Below, one piece after another: positions 37,313-46,197 of a stretch of 64,000 bases of DNA. Source of the DNA: an uncultured bacterium (GTDB lineage Bacteria > Planctomycetota > UBA1135 > GCA-002686595); NCBI GenBank assembly GCA_938075305.1, contig CALJGV010000024.1, positions 1-64,000 on the forward strand, written 5' to 3'. Numbering within the stretch: the first letter of the stretch is position 1; every line of letters starts with the position of its first letter. The translations under genes and the position numbers were made by a program. Under the pieces are notes generated by a model that did no database searches, was not told the DNA's origin, and worked only from the letters and a program-made list of their open reading frames with translations.

Positions 37313-38026
37313 TCACGCCCCGAGCTTGCGGCCCCATCCACTCTCGGTGGACCGCATCAGGACGCGCCGCAGGTCGACGAGCTCGAGCGCCTTGCGCTTC
37401 ACATTCCGCTCCATGAGGTCAAGCTCCTCCGAGAGCCGTTGGAGGGCCTCGGCCTGCTGGCGCACCTTGAGCTTCGCTGGCTGAGGGAGGTCCGCAACCG
37501 ACGAGGCGCCCTGCTTGAGGAGTGCCCTCGCGAGGTCGTCGCCAGATGCCTCCGACAGCTGCTCGAAGCGGGCCTTCTCCCGACTGAGCCGCACCTGCAG
37601 CTGTCGGAGCTGCGCCTCGGCGGCTTCGATCCCGGCGGGTTTCTGATCCTCGGGGAGGCCCTTGGGCCCATTTCCTGGACAAAGGTCGTCCGGAGTGGAC
37701 GTCAGCTGCCCTGGTGCGTTGTCCTTCGGTCCGGCCTCGCCACTCTCTGATTCGACGCGAGCCGGGGAAGCCGAAGGGGTCGGGCCCTGCTCCTCCGCCT
37801 TCGATGGACGTGGACGACGCCGCCCCGCAGGCCCGTCCTCCTTCGCAGGCATCCGAGCGACTTGCTCTGCGCTAGAGAACTCCTGGAGCTTGAACGGCGC
37901 CCGCAGGGGCTCCCGGCCTTGCTCACGACGCCAACTAAGAATCCGCCCCACGACGATCGGAACCAGACCCGCCAGGGCTACCGCCACGACTCCCGCAACC
38001 ACTGACCATTCGAACTCGCTCATCAC
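37313..38026 (-). CDS. Membrane-anchored coiled-coil protein of unknown function
   Basis: This 237-residue protein starts with one membrane span (VVAGVVAVALAGLVPIVVGRIL) close to the N-terminus. A charged, proline-rich linker (about 45-130) follows, then a long helical, probably coiled-coil stretch (AQLRQLQVRLSREKARFEQL, EELDLMERNVKRKALEL). The body is likely cytoplasmic. I do not recognise the family. It runs in the same direction as the TPR gene, 125 bp upstream of it, so the two could share a transcript. The membrane segment and sustained helical character argue that it is real. Confidence 0.65.
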   Translation of the reverse strand: MMSEFEWSVVAGVVAVALAGLVPIVVGRILSWRREQGREPLRAPFKLQEFSSAEQVARMPAKEDGPAGRRRPRPSKAEEQGPTPSASPARVESESGEAGPKDNAPGQLTSTPDDLCPGNGPKGLPEDQKPAGIEAAEAQLRQLQVRLSREKARFEQLSEASGDDLARALLKQGASSVADLPQPAKLKVRQQAEALQRLSEELDLMERNVKRKALELVDLRRVLMRSTESGWGRKLGA

Positions 38027-38396
38027 AGCCCCCTTCTTCGCCCGACCGTGGCCAAGACGTCAGTGGAGGACGGGGAACCGGTGGCCGGTGAAGGCAGGGG
38101 CAGAAACGACCGCGACAGGGCGAGGCTGCGCCTCGAGATCGGGTCCTGGCAGGTGGTTTTCGCGAACATGGATGGTCGAAGGAATACGGCGACAGGGATC
38201 GGTAACGATGACCTGGGGACGCTTATCGAGCCTCCCGACGCCCTGACTCCATGGGCGAAGGGACTATTCCCAGGGGCGTTTTCCCCTACAAGCCCGACGG
38301 CCAGCACCTATCTCGAACCCCATCGCGACAAAGCGACGCAAGCCTCCGGTCCGCCCAAGAACGCGCTGGAGATCCCCGCCAGCCCCTCGCGCTCGA
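38027..38396. other. Gene-poor stretch between two leftward operons
   Basis: A GTG-initiated rightward frame (38048-38461) crosses this 370-bp region but has much weaker GC bias at third codon positions than real neighbours, no recognisable domain, and overlaps the DoxX-like gene antisense. No strong hairpin or repeat was found. It should hold the promoter of the coiled-coil gene on the minus strand. Confidence 0.5.
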
Positions 38397-38771
38397 TCAG
38401 AACGAAAGGGACAGAAGCGTCCCGCTCATCAGGAGCATCAACGCAGCCGGCAGCGACTTGATCGGCGGGTCATTCACCTTCACGTGCATGGCCAGGGCGC
38501 CGAGCATCAGGAGGACGAGAAGCCCCACCGCAGGCTGCAGGAGCTGGGGAACCCAGATCGCGACCAGGAGCGACGCGGCGCAGCCCAGCTTGAGCGCCCC
38601 GACCAGGTAGAAGAACCAGGTCGGCAAGCCATAGGCCGCGAACTCTTCCCGGAGCGAGGCGGCGTTGCCTCCCCGATAGGTGGTCGCTCGATGGGTCCGG
38701 ACGAGCCAGACGTTGATGAGTCCCAGTCCGAGGATCACTTGAAGCAGGACATCGAGGTTCAATTCAGGCAT
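38397..38771 (-). CDS. DoxX-like small membrane protein (third of three)
   Basis: This 124-residue protein has four predicted membrane segments (LLQVILGLGLINVWLV, FFYLVGALKLGCAASLLVAI, LQPAVGLLVLLMLGALAM, ALMLLMSGTLLSL). The pairing of YGLPTWFFYLVGALKLGCA with a short charged first loop is typical of the DoxX-like group. DoxX proteins are linked to quinone or sulfur-related redox in some organisms and are otherwise uncharacterised. It ends a three-gene operon of similar small membrane proteins, 51 bp after the second gene. Confidence 0.8.
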   Translation of the reverse strand: MPELNLDVLLQVILGLGLINVWLVRTHRATTYRGGNAASLREEFAAYGLPTWFFYLVGALKLGCAASLLVAIWVPQLLQPAVGLLVLLMLGALAMHVKVNDPPIKSLPAALMLLMSGTLLSLSF

Positions 38772-38822
38772 TGCAGTCGTGGTGAGTGGAGTGGAGAGGA
38801 TTGTGGTTCGGTGAACAGGGTT

Positions 38823-39284
38823 TCAGACTGAGGGCTTCCCGAGGAGAGCCCGCAGCCGCTCCAGGTGAGCGACAGCCACCAGGTTGAGCGTGAGGATCAC
38901 GAGGGCCGCGCCGATCCCTGGTGGGAACATCGTGAGGTTGAAGGCGGCGATCCCCAAGGAGATCGGGAGCTGGAAGAGGGCGCCGAAGAAGCGCAAACGG
39001 GGCACGAGGAGCATGACGCCGGTCACTCCATGCCCCAGGACGACCCACAGGAACAGGCCGCTGTCCCTCATCAGCCGCCACATCGTCCCGCCAGGGAACT
39101 CATCACCGGCAGGGGCCTCGACGAACCCGACTACGTAGTTCGCAGCGGACCCGAGCAGCGGGACCGCGAGCGCAACGCACGCGACGGTCCGCACCCTGCG
39201 AGCCAGGGAGCGCGCTCCCGCCGAAGAGACGCCCTCCGGGTCAGGTATCAGCGGGGACGTCCTCTGATCCGCGTGGGTGCTCAT
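38823..39284 (-). CDS. DoxX-like small membrane protein (second of three)
   Basis: This 153-residue protein starts at ATG 39284, overlapping the stop of the upstream gene as ATGA. After a polar N-terminus of about 30 residues come four hydrophobic segments (VACVALAVPLLGSAANYVVG, LFLWVVLGHGVTGVMLLVP, GALFQLPISLGIAAFNLTM, GAALVILTLNLVAVAHL). The layout resembles DoxX/DoxD relatives but is more divergent than its two neighbours. No redox cysteine pair is present. Confidence 0.78.
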   Translation of the reverse strand: MSTHADQRTSPLIPDPEGVSSAGARSLARRVRTVACVALAVPLLGSAANYVVGFVEAPAGDEFPGGTMWRLMRDSGLFLWVVLGHGVTGVMLLVPRLRFFGALFQLPISLGIAAFNLTMFPPGIGAALVILTLNLVAVAHLERLRALLGKPSV

Positions 39285-39637
39285 GGGTGGAGCAGCTCCC
39301 CCGCGGCGCGCACCGCCAGGAATCCGTTGACGGCCATGAGGAGGAAGGCGGGGCTCATCTGCAGGAGCCCGTCCCCGACCCGCAAGCGGGCAGCGATGGC
39401 GAAGACCATGAGGAGGCCGAGCCCGCCGGCGGCGAAGGGCAGCAGCCAAGGGGCACGGAAGCTCACCAGGAGGCCCAGGGCGCCGAGGATCTCCAGCCAG
39501 CCCGTGAGCACCCGAAGGTGTCCCAGGCCGAACCGCTCGAACTCGGGCACCATCGCGCTGCGATGCAGGCAGAGCCCGCCGTAGCCCAGGAAGACCACGA
39601 GAGAGACGATTCGGCAGACTTCGAAGGCGGATTGCAT
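39281..39637 (-). CDS. DoxX-family small membrane protein (first of three)
   Basis: This 118-residue protein has four membrane segments (VCRIVSLVVFLGYGGLCL, HLRVLTGWLEILGALGLLVSF, LLPFAAGGLGLLMVFAIAA, FLLMAVNGFLAV). The phrase RVLTGWLEILGALGLL followed by a polar loop is typical of DoxX-like proteins, which also carry an EFxRFG segment in the first loop (VPEFERFGLG here). It is the promoter-proximal gene of the operon and diverges from the SDR gene across 184 bp. Confidence 0.83.
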   Translation of the reverse strand: MQSAFEVCRIVSLVVFLGYGGLCLHRSAMVPEFERFGLGHLRVLTGWLEILGALGLLVSFRAPWLLPFAAGGLGLLMVFAIAARLRVGDGLLQMSPAFLLMAVNGFLAVRAAGELLHP

Positions 39638-39821
39638 TGGGACCGATGTGACATTCGACCGCGAGGGCGGCCTGGATCCTCCCGACCCCGGAACAGGCTC
39701 GATTCAACCCGGCGGGACCAACGCCGTGTCTGCCCAAGGCGCCCCGCCACCGCGCCCGGGGGCAGCTAGGAGGCCACCACCCCGCCCACCCACGACCGCC
39801 GCTCCGGTAGAGTCTCCGCCC

Positions 39822-41396
39822 ATGACGGCCGCCTCGCCCCCCGAGCCCGACCCCCAAGCCCCGACAGGAGAGGAGGAGCGCCAGCGCCTCCTCCAGTCCG
39901 CCCGGGAGGCCGTGGCTGACAAGGAGGCGCTCCACGCCCATGTGGAGTGGCTGGAGACCCTCGCCGCAGCTGAGGAGTGCCTGTTCGACGTGGACGAGGA
40001 CACCCTCCTCCGCCTGCGTCAGGCAGCCGGAAGGATCGCGCTCCCCGACCGCCTCACCCGACGGAGGCTCTCCAAGGCACGCCGTGGAAAGGAGCGCCGT
40101 AAGGTCCGAGAGCAGGACGACCGGGCCCTCGAAGCCACGAGCAACCGCGCGATCAAGCGCGCCCTCGCCTTCCCGACTGCACCCAGGGAACTGGAGCTCA
40201 CCGAGGAGCAGCGGGCCCTGCTCGAGCACCAGGCGCGGGAGCGGCCCAAGGAGGACCGGGGCGTCCTGAACGAACCCCGTAGCTGCTATGTCTGCAAGGA
40301 GCCGTACAGCCGGCTGCACCACCACTACGACTCCATGTGTGGGAGCTGTGCGGACATCAACTGGCTGAAGCGGACGGCAACCGCGGACCTTCGCGGCCGA
40401 GTGGCGCTCGTGACGGGCTCACGCGTCAAGATCGGCTACGAGATCGTGCTGTTCCTGCTGCGCGCAGGTGCGCGTGTCATCGCCACGACTCGTTTCGCCT
40501 GCGACGCGGCCCGCCGCTACGAGAACGAGCCGGACTTCGCGGACTGGCGAGACCGCCTCGACCTGCGTGCCCTCGACCTCCGGCACACGCCCACAGTAGA
40601 GAGCTTCTGCGCCGAGCTCTTGGAGTCGGAGGAGCGGCTCGACTTCCTGATCCACAACGCCTGCCAGACCGTCCGCCGGCCACCCGACTACTACCGGGAG
40701 ATGGCGGCCCGGGAGAACCCGGACGAGCTCCCCAAGCGCCTGCAGGCGCTCCTGGGGGAGCCCACCGCCGAGCGCGCCCTCGCGCTCCATCGGGCGCCGG
40801 GCAACGTGGCCCAGCTCAGCCAGCTAGACCTCCTTGGAGAGGGCGACCAGGGCCACCTCTTCCCCGCGGGCCTCACCGACGGCGAGGGGCAGCAGCTCGA
40901 CCTGCGCCCCACCAACTCCTGGCGCATGCAGCTCGATGAGGTCCCGACGGTGGAGATGCTCGAGGTCCAGCTCGTCAACTCCATCGCACCCTTCGTGCTG
41001 AACAGTCGGCTGAAGCCCCTGATGCTCGCCGTCGAGACCCACGACAAGCACATCGTGAACGTGTCGGCCATGGAGGGCCAGTTCAACCGGGCCCTGAAGA
41101 CGACCCGCCACCCCCACACCAACATGGCGAAGGCCGCACTCAACATGATGACGCGCACCTCCGCCGCGGATTACGTCAAGGACGGCATCCACATGAACAG
41201 CGTGGACACCGGCTGGGTCACCGACGAGGACCAGCTGGAGAAGGCCACCGAGAAGGAGATCTCCCAGCGCTTCGCTCCCCCCCTCGACTCGGTGGACGGC
41301 GCCGCCCGCTGCGTCGATCCGATCTTCGTGGGCTTCAACACCGGGCACCACTGCTGGGGCCAGTTCCTCAAGGACTACGCCCCCACGGACTGGTAG
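39822..41396 (+). CDS. SDR-fold protein with N-terminal helical/zinc-knuckle domain
   Basis: The product is 524 residues from ATG 39822; the frame extends to 39648 through a proline-rich stretch unlikely to be translated. Residues 1-145 are charged and helical. Residues 155-176 hold two CxxC pairs (CYVC...CGSC) with three histidines between them, a likely zinc knuckle. From residue 192 a Rossmann fold follows: VALVTGSRVKIG (cofactor loop, lacking the middle glycine of TGxxxGxG), LIHNACQTVR (NAG-type motif) and NVSAMEG (active-site serine position). In the YxxxK position it reads TNMAK, so the catalytic lysine is kept but the tyrosine is Thr. SDRs normally reduce or oxidise hydroxyl/keto substrates with NAD(P); this one may be an unusual enzyme or a binding protein. 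Confidence 0.82.
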   Translation: MTAASPPEPDPQAPTGEEERQRLLQSAREAVADKEALHAHVEWLETLAAAEECLFDVDEDTLLRLRQAAGRIALPDRLTRRRLSKARRGKERRKVREQDDRALEATSNRAIKRALAFPTAPRELELTEEQRALLEHQARERPKEDRGVLNEPRSCYVCKEPYSRLHHHYDSMCGSCADINWLKRTATADLRGRVALVTGSRVKIGYEIVLFLLRAGARVIATTRFACDAARRYENEPDFADWRDRLDLRALDLRHTPTVESFCAELLESEERLDFLIHNACQTVRRPPDYYREMAARENPDELPKRLQALLGEPTAERALALHRAPGNVAQLSQLDLLGEGDQGHLFPAGLTDGEGQQLDLRPTNSWRMQLDEVPTVEMLEVQLVNSIAPFVLNSRLKPLMLAVETHDKHIVNVSAMEGQFNRALKTTRHPHTNMAKAALNMMTRTSAADYVKDGIHMNSVDTGWVTDEDQLEKATEKEISQRFAPPLDSVDGAARCVDPIFVGFNTGHHCWGQFLKDYAPTDW

Positions 41397-41481
41397 CCCG
41401 GGGGCCACCCGCAGCCTGGCGAGTGGACGTGGCTTCGCGGACACCCTGGCGGCGTGGGGCCTGCGGAGCTGGTCGGTCGAA

Positions 41482-43698
41482 CTACTCGGAGGGGCCTCGG
41501 AAGCAGACCACGCGGCCTTCCGTTCGGATCAGGAGCCGATCGCCGTCCACCGCAGGGGACGCGTAGACCTTCTCCCCCACGGAGCTCCTGGCGAGGACCT
41601 CGAAGTCGGACGATGCCGCCACCGCCACCATCTCGCCCTGTTCATCGATGGCGTAGACCCGCCCGGCGCAGGCCAGCAAGGAGGCGTAGTACTCTCCGCC
41701 CCCGAGCCGCTCTCGCCAGTGCAGCGTGCCCGTGGCGGCGTCGAAGCAGCTCATGATGCCGGTGGAGGAGACCGTGTACAGCATCCCGCCGGTGATCACA
41801 GGAGAGGAACAGCGCGCCCGCGCGCGCCGGTCCGACCAAACCACCCGGGCCGGCACGCCAGGCGTCGCGTCCGAGGGCAGCTGGAGGCAGTAAGTGGCCC
41901 CGGCCATGGAGCCGCCGGAGAGGTAAACACGGCTCCCCTCGCGGACCAGGCTCGCGACCATCTCCTGAATCGGTAGGTCGAGGGACCAGGACCGGCACCC
42001 CGTCAATCTGTCGTAGGCCACCACCTCTTCCCAGGATGCATGCAAGACCCACGCACCCAGGTCCGCCGGGAGGACCAGCGGGGATCCGTAGGAGCTCCGG
42101 GTCTCCGGCGAATCGGTCCTCCACACGACGTCTCCGGTCTCGATCGCCAGGGCCGCCATGAAGCTCACATCTTCATCCTCCGGGACCTCTCGCTCCTGGA
42201 CGATGAGGGCCAAGCCATCTTGGACCACCGGAGAGCTCCCTGCGCCGAAGACCGCCTCCTCGATGAAGCCGGGCCATTCTCGGGCCCAGAGCACGCGCCC
42301 TTCGAGGTCAAGGCAGGCCGTGCACGAGCCGAAGTGCGCCACCAGTCGGCCATCGGAGAGGCAGGGCGTGGGCGTCGCGTGGGAGGTTCGGTGGGAAGAG
42401 AGCTCCCCACCCGGCGTCCGGAGCGCCACCGTGGACCACCTCTCCGCGCCCGTCTCCGCGTCCAGGCAGATCACCACATGATCGGTCACAAGCTGCCAGT
42501 GCACGAGGTTCCCGCGCAACAACACGAAGGCCGCGAGCGTCGCGAGCCCGGCGCCCACCAGCCGACCGTCGAACCGAGGCGGCTCCACCACGCCACGGGC
42601 GGCCTGGTGGACCAGCAGGAGCCACGCCGCCCCGAGCAATCCAGGCGCCGTCACGGCGAGCCGGGCCCCGAGCGGCCGCTCCGCTCCATAGTTCATCGTC
42701 GGCACGGACTGGAAGAGCGCGACCATGGCGAGGGCCAGGACCAGCGCTGCGATCCAGCGCGAGGGCGACGAGGCCCTGCTCCGCCCCGCTGCGGCGAACA
42801 GACCCGAGGCCACCAGGAACCCGGACCGCAGCCAGACCTCGGCCGGGGTGGCGCGGCCCCAGAACGACTCCGCGTAGAGCACCGACGCCGCCGAGGCCAG
42901 CAGGAAGAACAGGGTCACGAACGACACGACTTTCTGGTCGAGGTGCAGGAGGAGGCGCGTCCTGGAGCCGGCCCAGGCATCCCTGGCCGCGACGACGAGG
43001 GACACGGCGGAGAGCGCAGCGATGGTCGCTCCGAAGCCGTAGCGGACCGGCAAGATCGAGAGCGACCCAACCCCAAGGGCAAGCGAAGCCCCCACCGCGA
43101 GCGCGACGGCCCACGTGGGGGTTCGGCTCCCCTGCCCCTGTAGCACCACCACCGCCGCTGCGACGCCGGCCAAGCTGGCACCGTTCCAAGCCCGGTGTCC
43201 GCCGAGTAGCCAGTCCACATCGCTCTCGAGGGCGGCCGCGAGGGTCCCGGCGAGCAGGAGCCCCACCAGCCGATGGATGGCCAGGGCGCCCCGGCCCTGC
43301 ACCGAGGGCGCCTCGCCGCCCCGACGCCTGCGGAAGACCAGCCAGCCAGTCGCGGCCCCGAGGCAGAGCAGCAAGCCGAGCCCGTCGGCCTGCCACCGAG
43401 CCCGCTCCCCCTGCCTCGCAGTCGTAACGTAGACCTCGCCGTCACCGACCACCGGCGAGGAGATCCCGAAACCGGGGATCTCCGCCTCCCAGAGCGCAGC
43501 GGCGCCGCGCTCCTCCCATGAGAGCACGACCTGCGCTCCCTGCGCCCGGCCCGAGCCGTCCCCACGCCAACCGGGCCAGGAGTCACCCTGGGCGAACGCT
43601 GCGCCCGGGAGGAGAACCCCGACGACGAGCAAGACGACGAGGAGCCAGAGCCCAACTGGCCGCTGCCGTACACACAAGCCTTGGCGGAATCGTGACAT
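41482..43698 (-). CDS. PQQ-like beta-propeller protein with an inserted polytopic membrane domain
   Basis: The product is 738 residues from ATG 43698, which begins at the evident signal or first membrane segment (LWLLVVLLVVGVLLPGAAFAQ). Residues 41-94 are the start of a PQQ-like propeller (SWPGWRGDGSGRA, GISSPVVGDGEVYVTTA). The chain then enters about ten hydrophobic segments (roughly 106-395). It next resumes the interrupted blade (DHVVICLDAETGAERW) and continues with five or six more blades to the end (GDVVWRTDSPETR, MSCFDAATGTLHWRE, SSPVITGGMLYTVSS). These propellers usually bind partners or, in dehydrogenases, PQQ; quinoprotein active-site residues are not evident. Both propeller parts should be periplasmic. 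It converges with the SDR gene. Confidence 0.85.
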   Translation of the reverse strand: MSRFRQGLCVRQRPVGLWLLVVLLVVGVLLPGAAFAQGDSWPGWRGDGSGRAQGAQVVLSWEERGAAALWEAEIPGFGISSPVVGDGEVYVTTARQGERARWQADGLGLLLCLGAATGWLVFRRRRGGEAPSVQGRGALAIHRLVGLLLAGTLAAALESDVDWLLGGHRAWNGASLAGVAAAVVVLQGQGSRTPTWAVALAVGASLALGVGSLSILPVRYGFGATIAALSAVSLVVAARDAWAGSRTRLLLHLDQKVVSFVTLFFLLASAASVLYAESFWGRATPAEVWLRSGFLVASGLFAAAGRSRASSPSRWIAALVLALAMVALFQSVPTMNYGAERPLGARLAVTAPGLLGAAWLLLVHQAARGVVEPPRFDGRLVGAGLATLAAFVLLRGNLVHWQLVTDHVVICLDAETGAERWSTVALRTPGGELSSHRTSHATPTPCLSDGRLVAHFGSCTACLDLEGRVLWAREWPGFIEEAVFGAGSSPVVQDGLALIVQEREVPEDEDVSFMAALAIETGDVVWRTDSPETRSSYGSPLVLPADLGAWVLHASWEEVVAYDRLTGCRSWSLDLPIQEMVASLVREGSRVYLSGGSMAGATYCLQLPSDATPGVPARVVWSDRRARARCSSPVITGGMLYTVSSTGIMSCFDAATGTLHWRERLGGGEYYASLLACAGRVYAIDEQGEMVAVAASSDFEVLARSSVGEKVYASPAVDGDRLLIRTEGRVVCFRGPSE

Positions 43699-43845
43699 CG
43701 CGGGGCGGGAGATTAATGGCCTCCCACCCGGATGCTCAAGGCACTGCGCCCAAGAAAAAGGCGACCTCTCAGAGCCTTGTCCGAGGCCCACGGACGCCGC
43801 CGACACCTCCGGGATGATCCCCCGTCCTGACCGCTGCCCGGCGGA

Positions 43846-44082
43846 TCAGTAGTTGAAGAGCTCGCTCACCTTGTACGTCTCTCCTGAGGCCGCGCAGAAC
43901 GCCGCGCAGACCTTGGCCTTCGCCTTTGGCGTCAGGCGACGCCCCTTGCAGGCGCGGGTCACCATCTTGTGGGTGAGCTGCTCCGTGGACGCCTCCACGA
44001 GGGCCTGCGCCCTCAACCCACTTCGGGCCATCACCGCCACCAAGGGCTGCTCCCCCAGGTTGCGCTCGATCTCTTCCGGCAT
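43846..44082 (-). CDS. Small conserved protein of unknown function
   Basis: This 78-residue protein has a clear ATG and a strongly patterned sequence: PLVAVMARSGLRAQALVEAS, TEQLTHKMVTRACKGRRLTP, then AKVCAAFCAASGETY and a terminal ELFNY. The Lys/Arg-rich centre followed by a helix and a fixed -LFNY end gives the impression of a conserved bacterial family, but I cannot name it. No membrane segment. The gene lies alone between the propeller gene and the divergent beta-helix gene (140-bp gap). Confidence 0.68.
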   Translation of the reverse strand: MPEEIERNLGEQPLVAVMARSGLRAQALVEASTEQLTHKMVTRACKGRRLTPKAKAKVCAAFCAASGETYKVSELFNY

Positions 44083-44222
44083 GCACCACAGCCTGCCCTG
44101 GGCCCGGTCGTATCGGCCACGGATTCCCGAGGGGATGACGCGGACCCGCCCTCAAGAGGCGCTCCGGCCCCTTGCCTGCGCCTCGCGACCGGACGCGGAC
44201 CGAACCGCGCTAAGCTCGACCC

Positions 44223-46019
44223 ATGCTCTGGCTCGCTCCGATGCTCCTCGCGGCAGCGTCCGCTCCCCAGTCCACGGCCCTCACCGACGCCTCCAACCAG
44301 GGAGAACCGGTCGTGATCCAGCTGAAGCCGGGGGCCGCCCTGGGCGAGGTCGCGCTCGCCGCTCGGGCGCTGCTCACCCAAAACCCGCGAAGGGACCTGA
44401 TCGTCGAGTTCGAAGGGGGCACCTACAGGCTCTCGGAGCCTCTTGCCCTGGATGCTCGGGACGGCGGTGACGCCAACCGCCGGGTCACGTGGCGCGCTGC
44501 CGCTGGGGCGTCGGTGGTCATCAGCGGCGCGGCGCCGGACCTCCCATGGCGCGCCGAACCGGACGGGACCTGGTCCACCCCGTGGAGGGGGTCCCTGGTG
44601 CGCCAGCTGTTCGTGGAGGGACGCCGCTGCCACCGAGCCCGATGGCCCCGTGAGGGCTGGCTGCGCCTTGAGACCGAGGGCCCGGATCGGCGGACCTCCT
44701 TCCGCTTCTCGGCCGGGGACCTCGCACCCTGGGAACAGCTCCCCCCCGCCAGCCTCGCTGGGTCCGAGCTCCTGTTCCTCCACGACTGGTCCATGAGCCG
44801 GATCGACGTGGCGAGGATCGACGAACAAGACCGCTGGCTCACCGCCACCGATCGGATCGGGGGGCACCTCCCGTTCTTCTTCCTCACCAACTTCGAGCCG
44901 CACCCCCGGTACGCCCTCGAGAACGTGGCGCCCGGATGGCGCGAGCCCGGTGACTGGTGGCACGACGTGGATGGGGGCATGCTCCGCTACCGCCCCCTCG
45001 AAGGAGAGCGCTTGGCCGCTGCGCGACCCGAGGCCCCCGCCCTCCTGCACCTGGTCCACGTGACGGGCACGGCCGCCGCGCCGGTGCGCAACCTCTCCTT
45101 CGAGGGCCTCACCTTCGCCCACACCCGCGCGATGTCTCCTCCCGGCGGCTACGCTGGGATCCAGGCCGGATTCCACGATGACCGCGCCGACGGGGCGCCC
45201 GAACCCGATCGTCCCTCCCTCGCAGCGGTGCACGTCCGCTTCGCCCGCGGCGTGCGGTTCACCAACTGCGAGTTTCGCGAGCTCGGCGCCAGCGCCCTGT
45301 GGATCGGGGCTGGCGTCCAGGGCGCCGAGGTCGGGGGATGCCGCTTCGAGGATGTGGGCGCGAACGGCCTCATGATCGGCACGCCCTCCGAGCCAGAACC
45401 CGACGAGCTTGACGTCGGGCTCACGGGCGCCATCACCTGCGCCGATAGCACCATCACCCGCTGCGGCGCCATCTACAAGGGCGCCGTAGGGGTCTGGATC
45501 GGCATCGCTCGCAACGTCCACGTCCACCACAACGAGGTCCACCAGCTGCCCTACACGGGCATCTCCTTGGGCTGGATCTGGAGCCCGCGTGCGAGCCCGA
45601 GCAGGGGCCACGTCATCGAGCGCAACCACATCCATCATGTGATGCAGGACCTCTCCGACGGAGGCGGCATCTACACCATCGGCCGGCACCCCGAGAGCCA
45701 CCTCCGCCACAACCTGATCCACGACGTCCCCATCAACCTGGGCCGCGCGGGGAGCAACGGCTTCTTCATCGACCAGGGCTCCAGCGAGCTCACCCTCTCA
45801 GGCAACGTTGTCCACTCCATCGCCCGCTCCCCCGTGCGCTTCCACATGGCGGGCCCCTGCCGCCTCGAGGGCAACACCTTGGTCAGCGCCGAGTCCGTCG
45901 CCAGCTTTCGCTACGACAGCTGTGACCCGGAGGTCATGACCCTGACCGAGAACATCTACCCGACCTCGCCGCCGTGGCGCCCGGCTCAGGGCCCGCCCCT
46001 CGAGGTCGGTCCGCGGTAG
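44223..46019 (+). CDS. Secreted right-handed beta-helix protein (pectate-lyase-like, possibly GH141-type)
   Basis: This 598-residue protein has a signal peptide (MLWLAPMLLAAASAPQS). The N-terminal part reads as the start of a polysaccharide-active beta-helix (VEFEGGTYRLSEPLAL, VTWRAAAGASVVISG), followed by a beta domain with LLFLHDWSMSRIDVARID. From residue about 290, regular rungs appear: NLSFEGLTFAHT, GVRFTNCEFRELGASALWI, GAEVGGCRFEDVGANGLMI, NVHVHHNEVHQLPYTGIS, HVIERNHIHHVMQDLSDGGGIYT and LSGNVVHSI. The histidine- and aspartate-rich rung HHVMQDLSDGGGIY is a candidate active or metal site. GH141-type enzymes (fucosidase or xylanase) share this build, but the exact activity cannot be assigned. 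Probably degrades or binds extracellular glycans. Confidence 0.82.
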   Translation: MLWLAPMLLAAASAPQSTALTDASNQGEPVVIQLKPGAALGEVALAARALLTQNPRRDLIVEFEGGTYRLSEPLALDARDGGDANRRVTWRAAAGASVVISGAAPDLPWRAEPDGTWSTPWRGSLVRQLFVEGRRCHRARWPREGWLRLETEGPDRRTSFRFSAGDLAPWEQLPPASLAGSELLFLHDWSMSRIDVARIDEQDRWLTATDRIGGHLPFFFLTNFEPHPRYALENVAPGWREPGDWWHDVDGGMLRYRPLEGERLAAARPEAPALLHLVHVTGTAAAPVRNLSFEGLTFAHTRAMSPPGGYAGIQAGFHDDRADGAPEPDRPSLAAVHVRFARGVRFTNCEFRELGASALWIGAGVQGAEVGGCRFEDVGANGLMIGTPSEPEPDELDVGLTGAITCADSTITRCGAIYKGAVGVWIGIARNVHVHHNEVHQLPYTGISLGWIWSPRASPSRGHVIERNHIHHVMQDLSDGGGIYTIGRHPESHLRHNLIHDVPINLGRAGSNGFFIDQGSSELTLSGNVVHSIARSPVRFHMAGPCRLEGNTLVSAESVASFRYDSCDPEVMTLTENIYPTSPPWRPAQGPPLEVGPR

Positions 46020-46197
46020 CCGGACGGCCCGCCCCGCGGTCACCCGGCCCGGCTAGAGAGCGCAGCCGAACGGGGAGAGCCTCCCGGTGAATTAAACTTG
46101 GCCATGGCGAGCTTTCGTTGCTCGAGAGGCTAGAGTTGCCCCTGGAGAGCGTGGGGCCGCCACACGAACCGCACCGACAAAGGCCCGAGGAGAGACC

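Noticed and set aside
38048..38461. 137-codon GTG-initiated frame on the plus strand
   Set aside because: Weak third-position GC bias, no domain, and it overlaps the end of a DoxX-like gene antisense.
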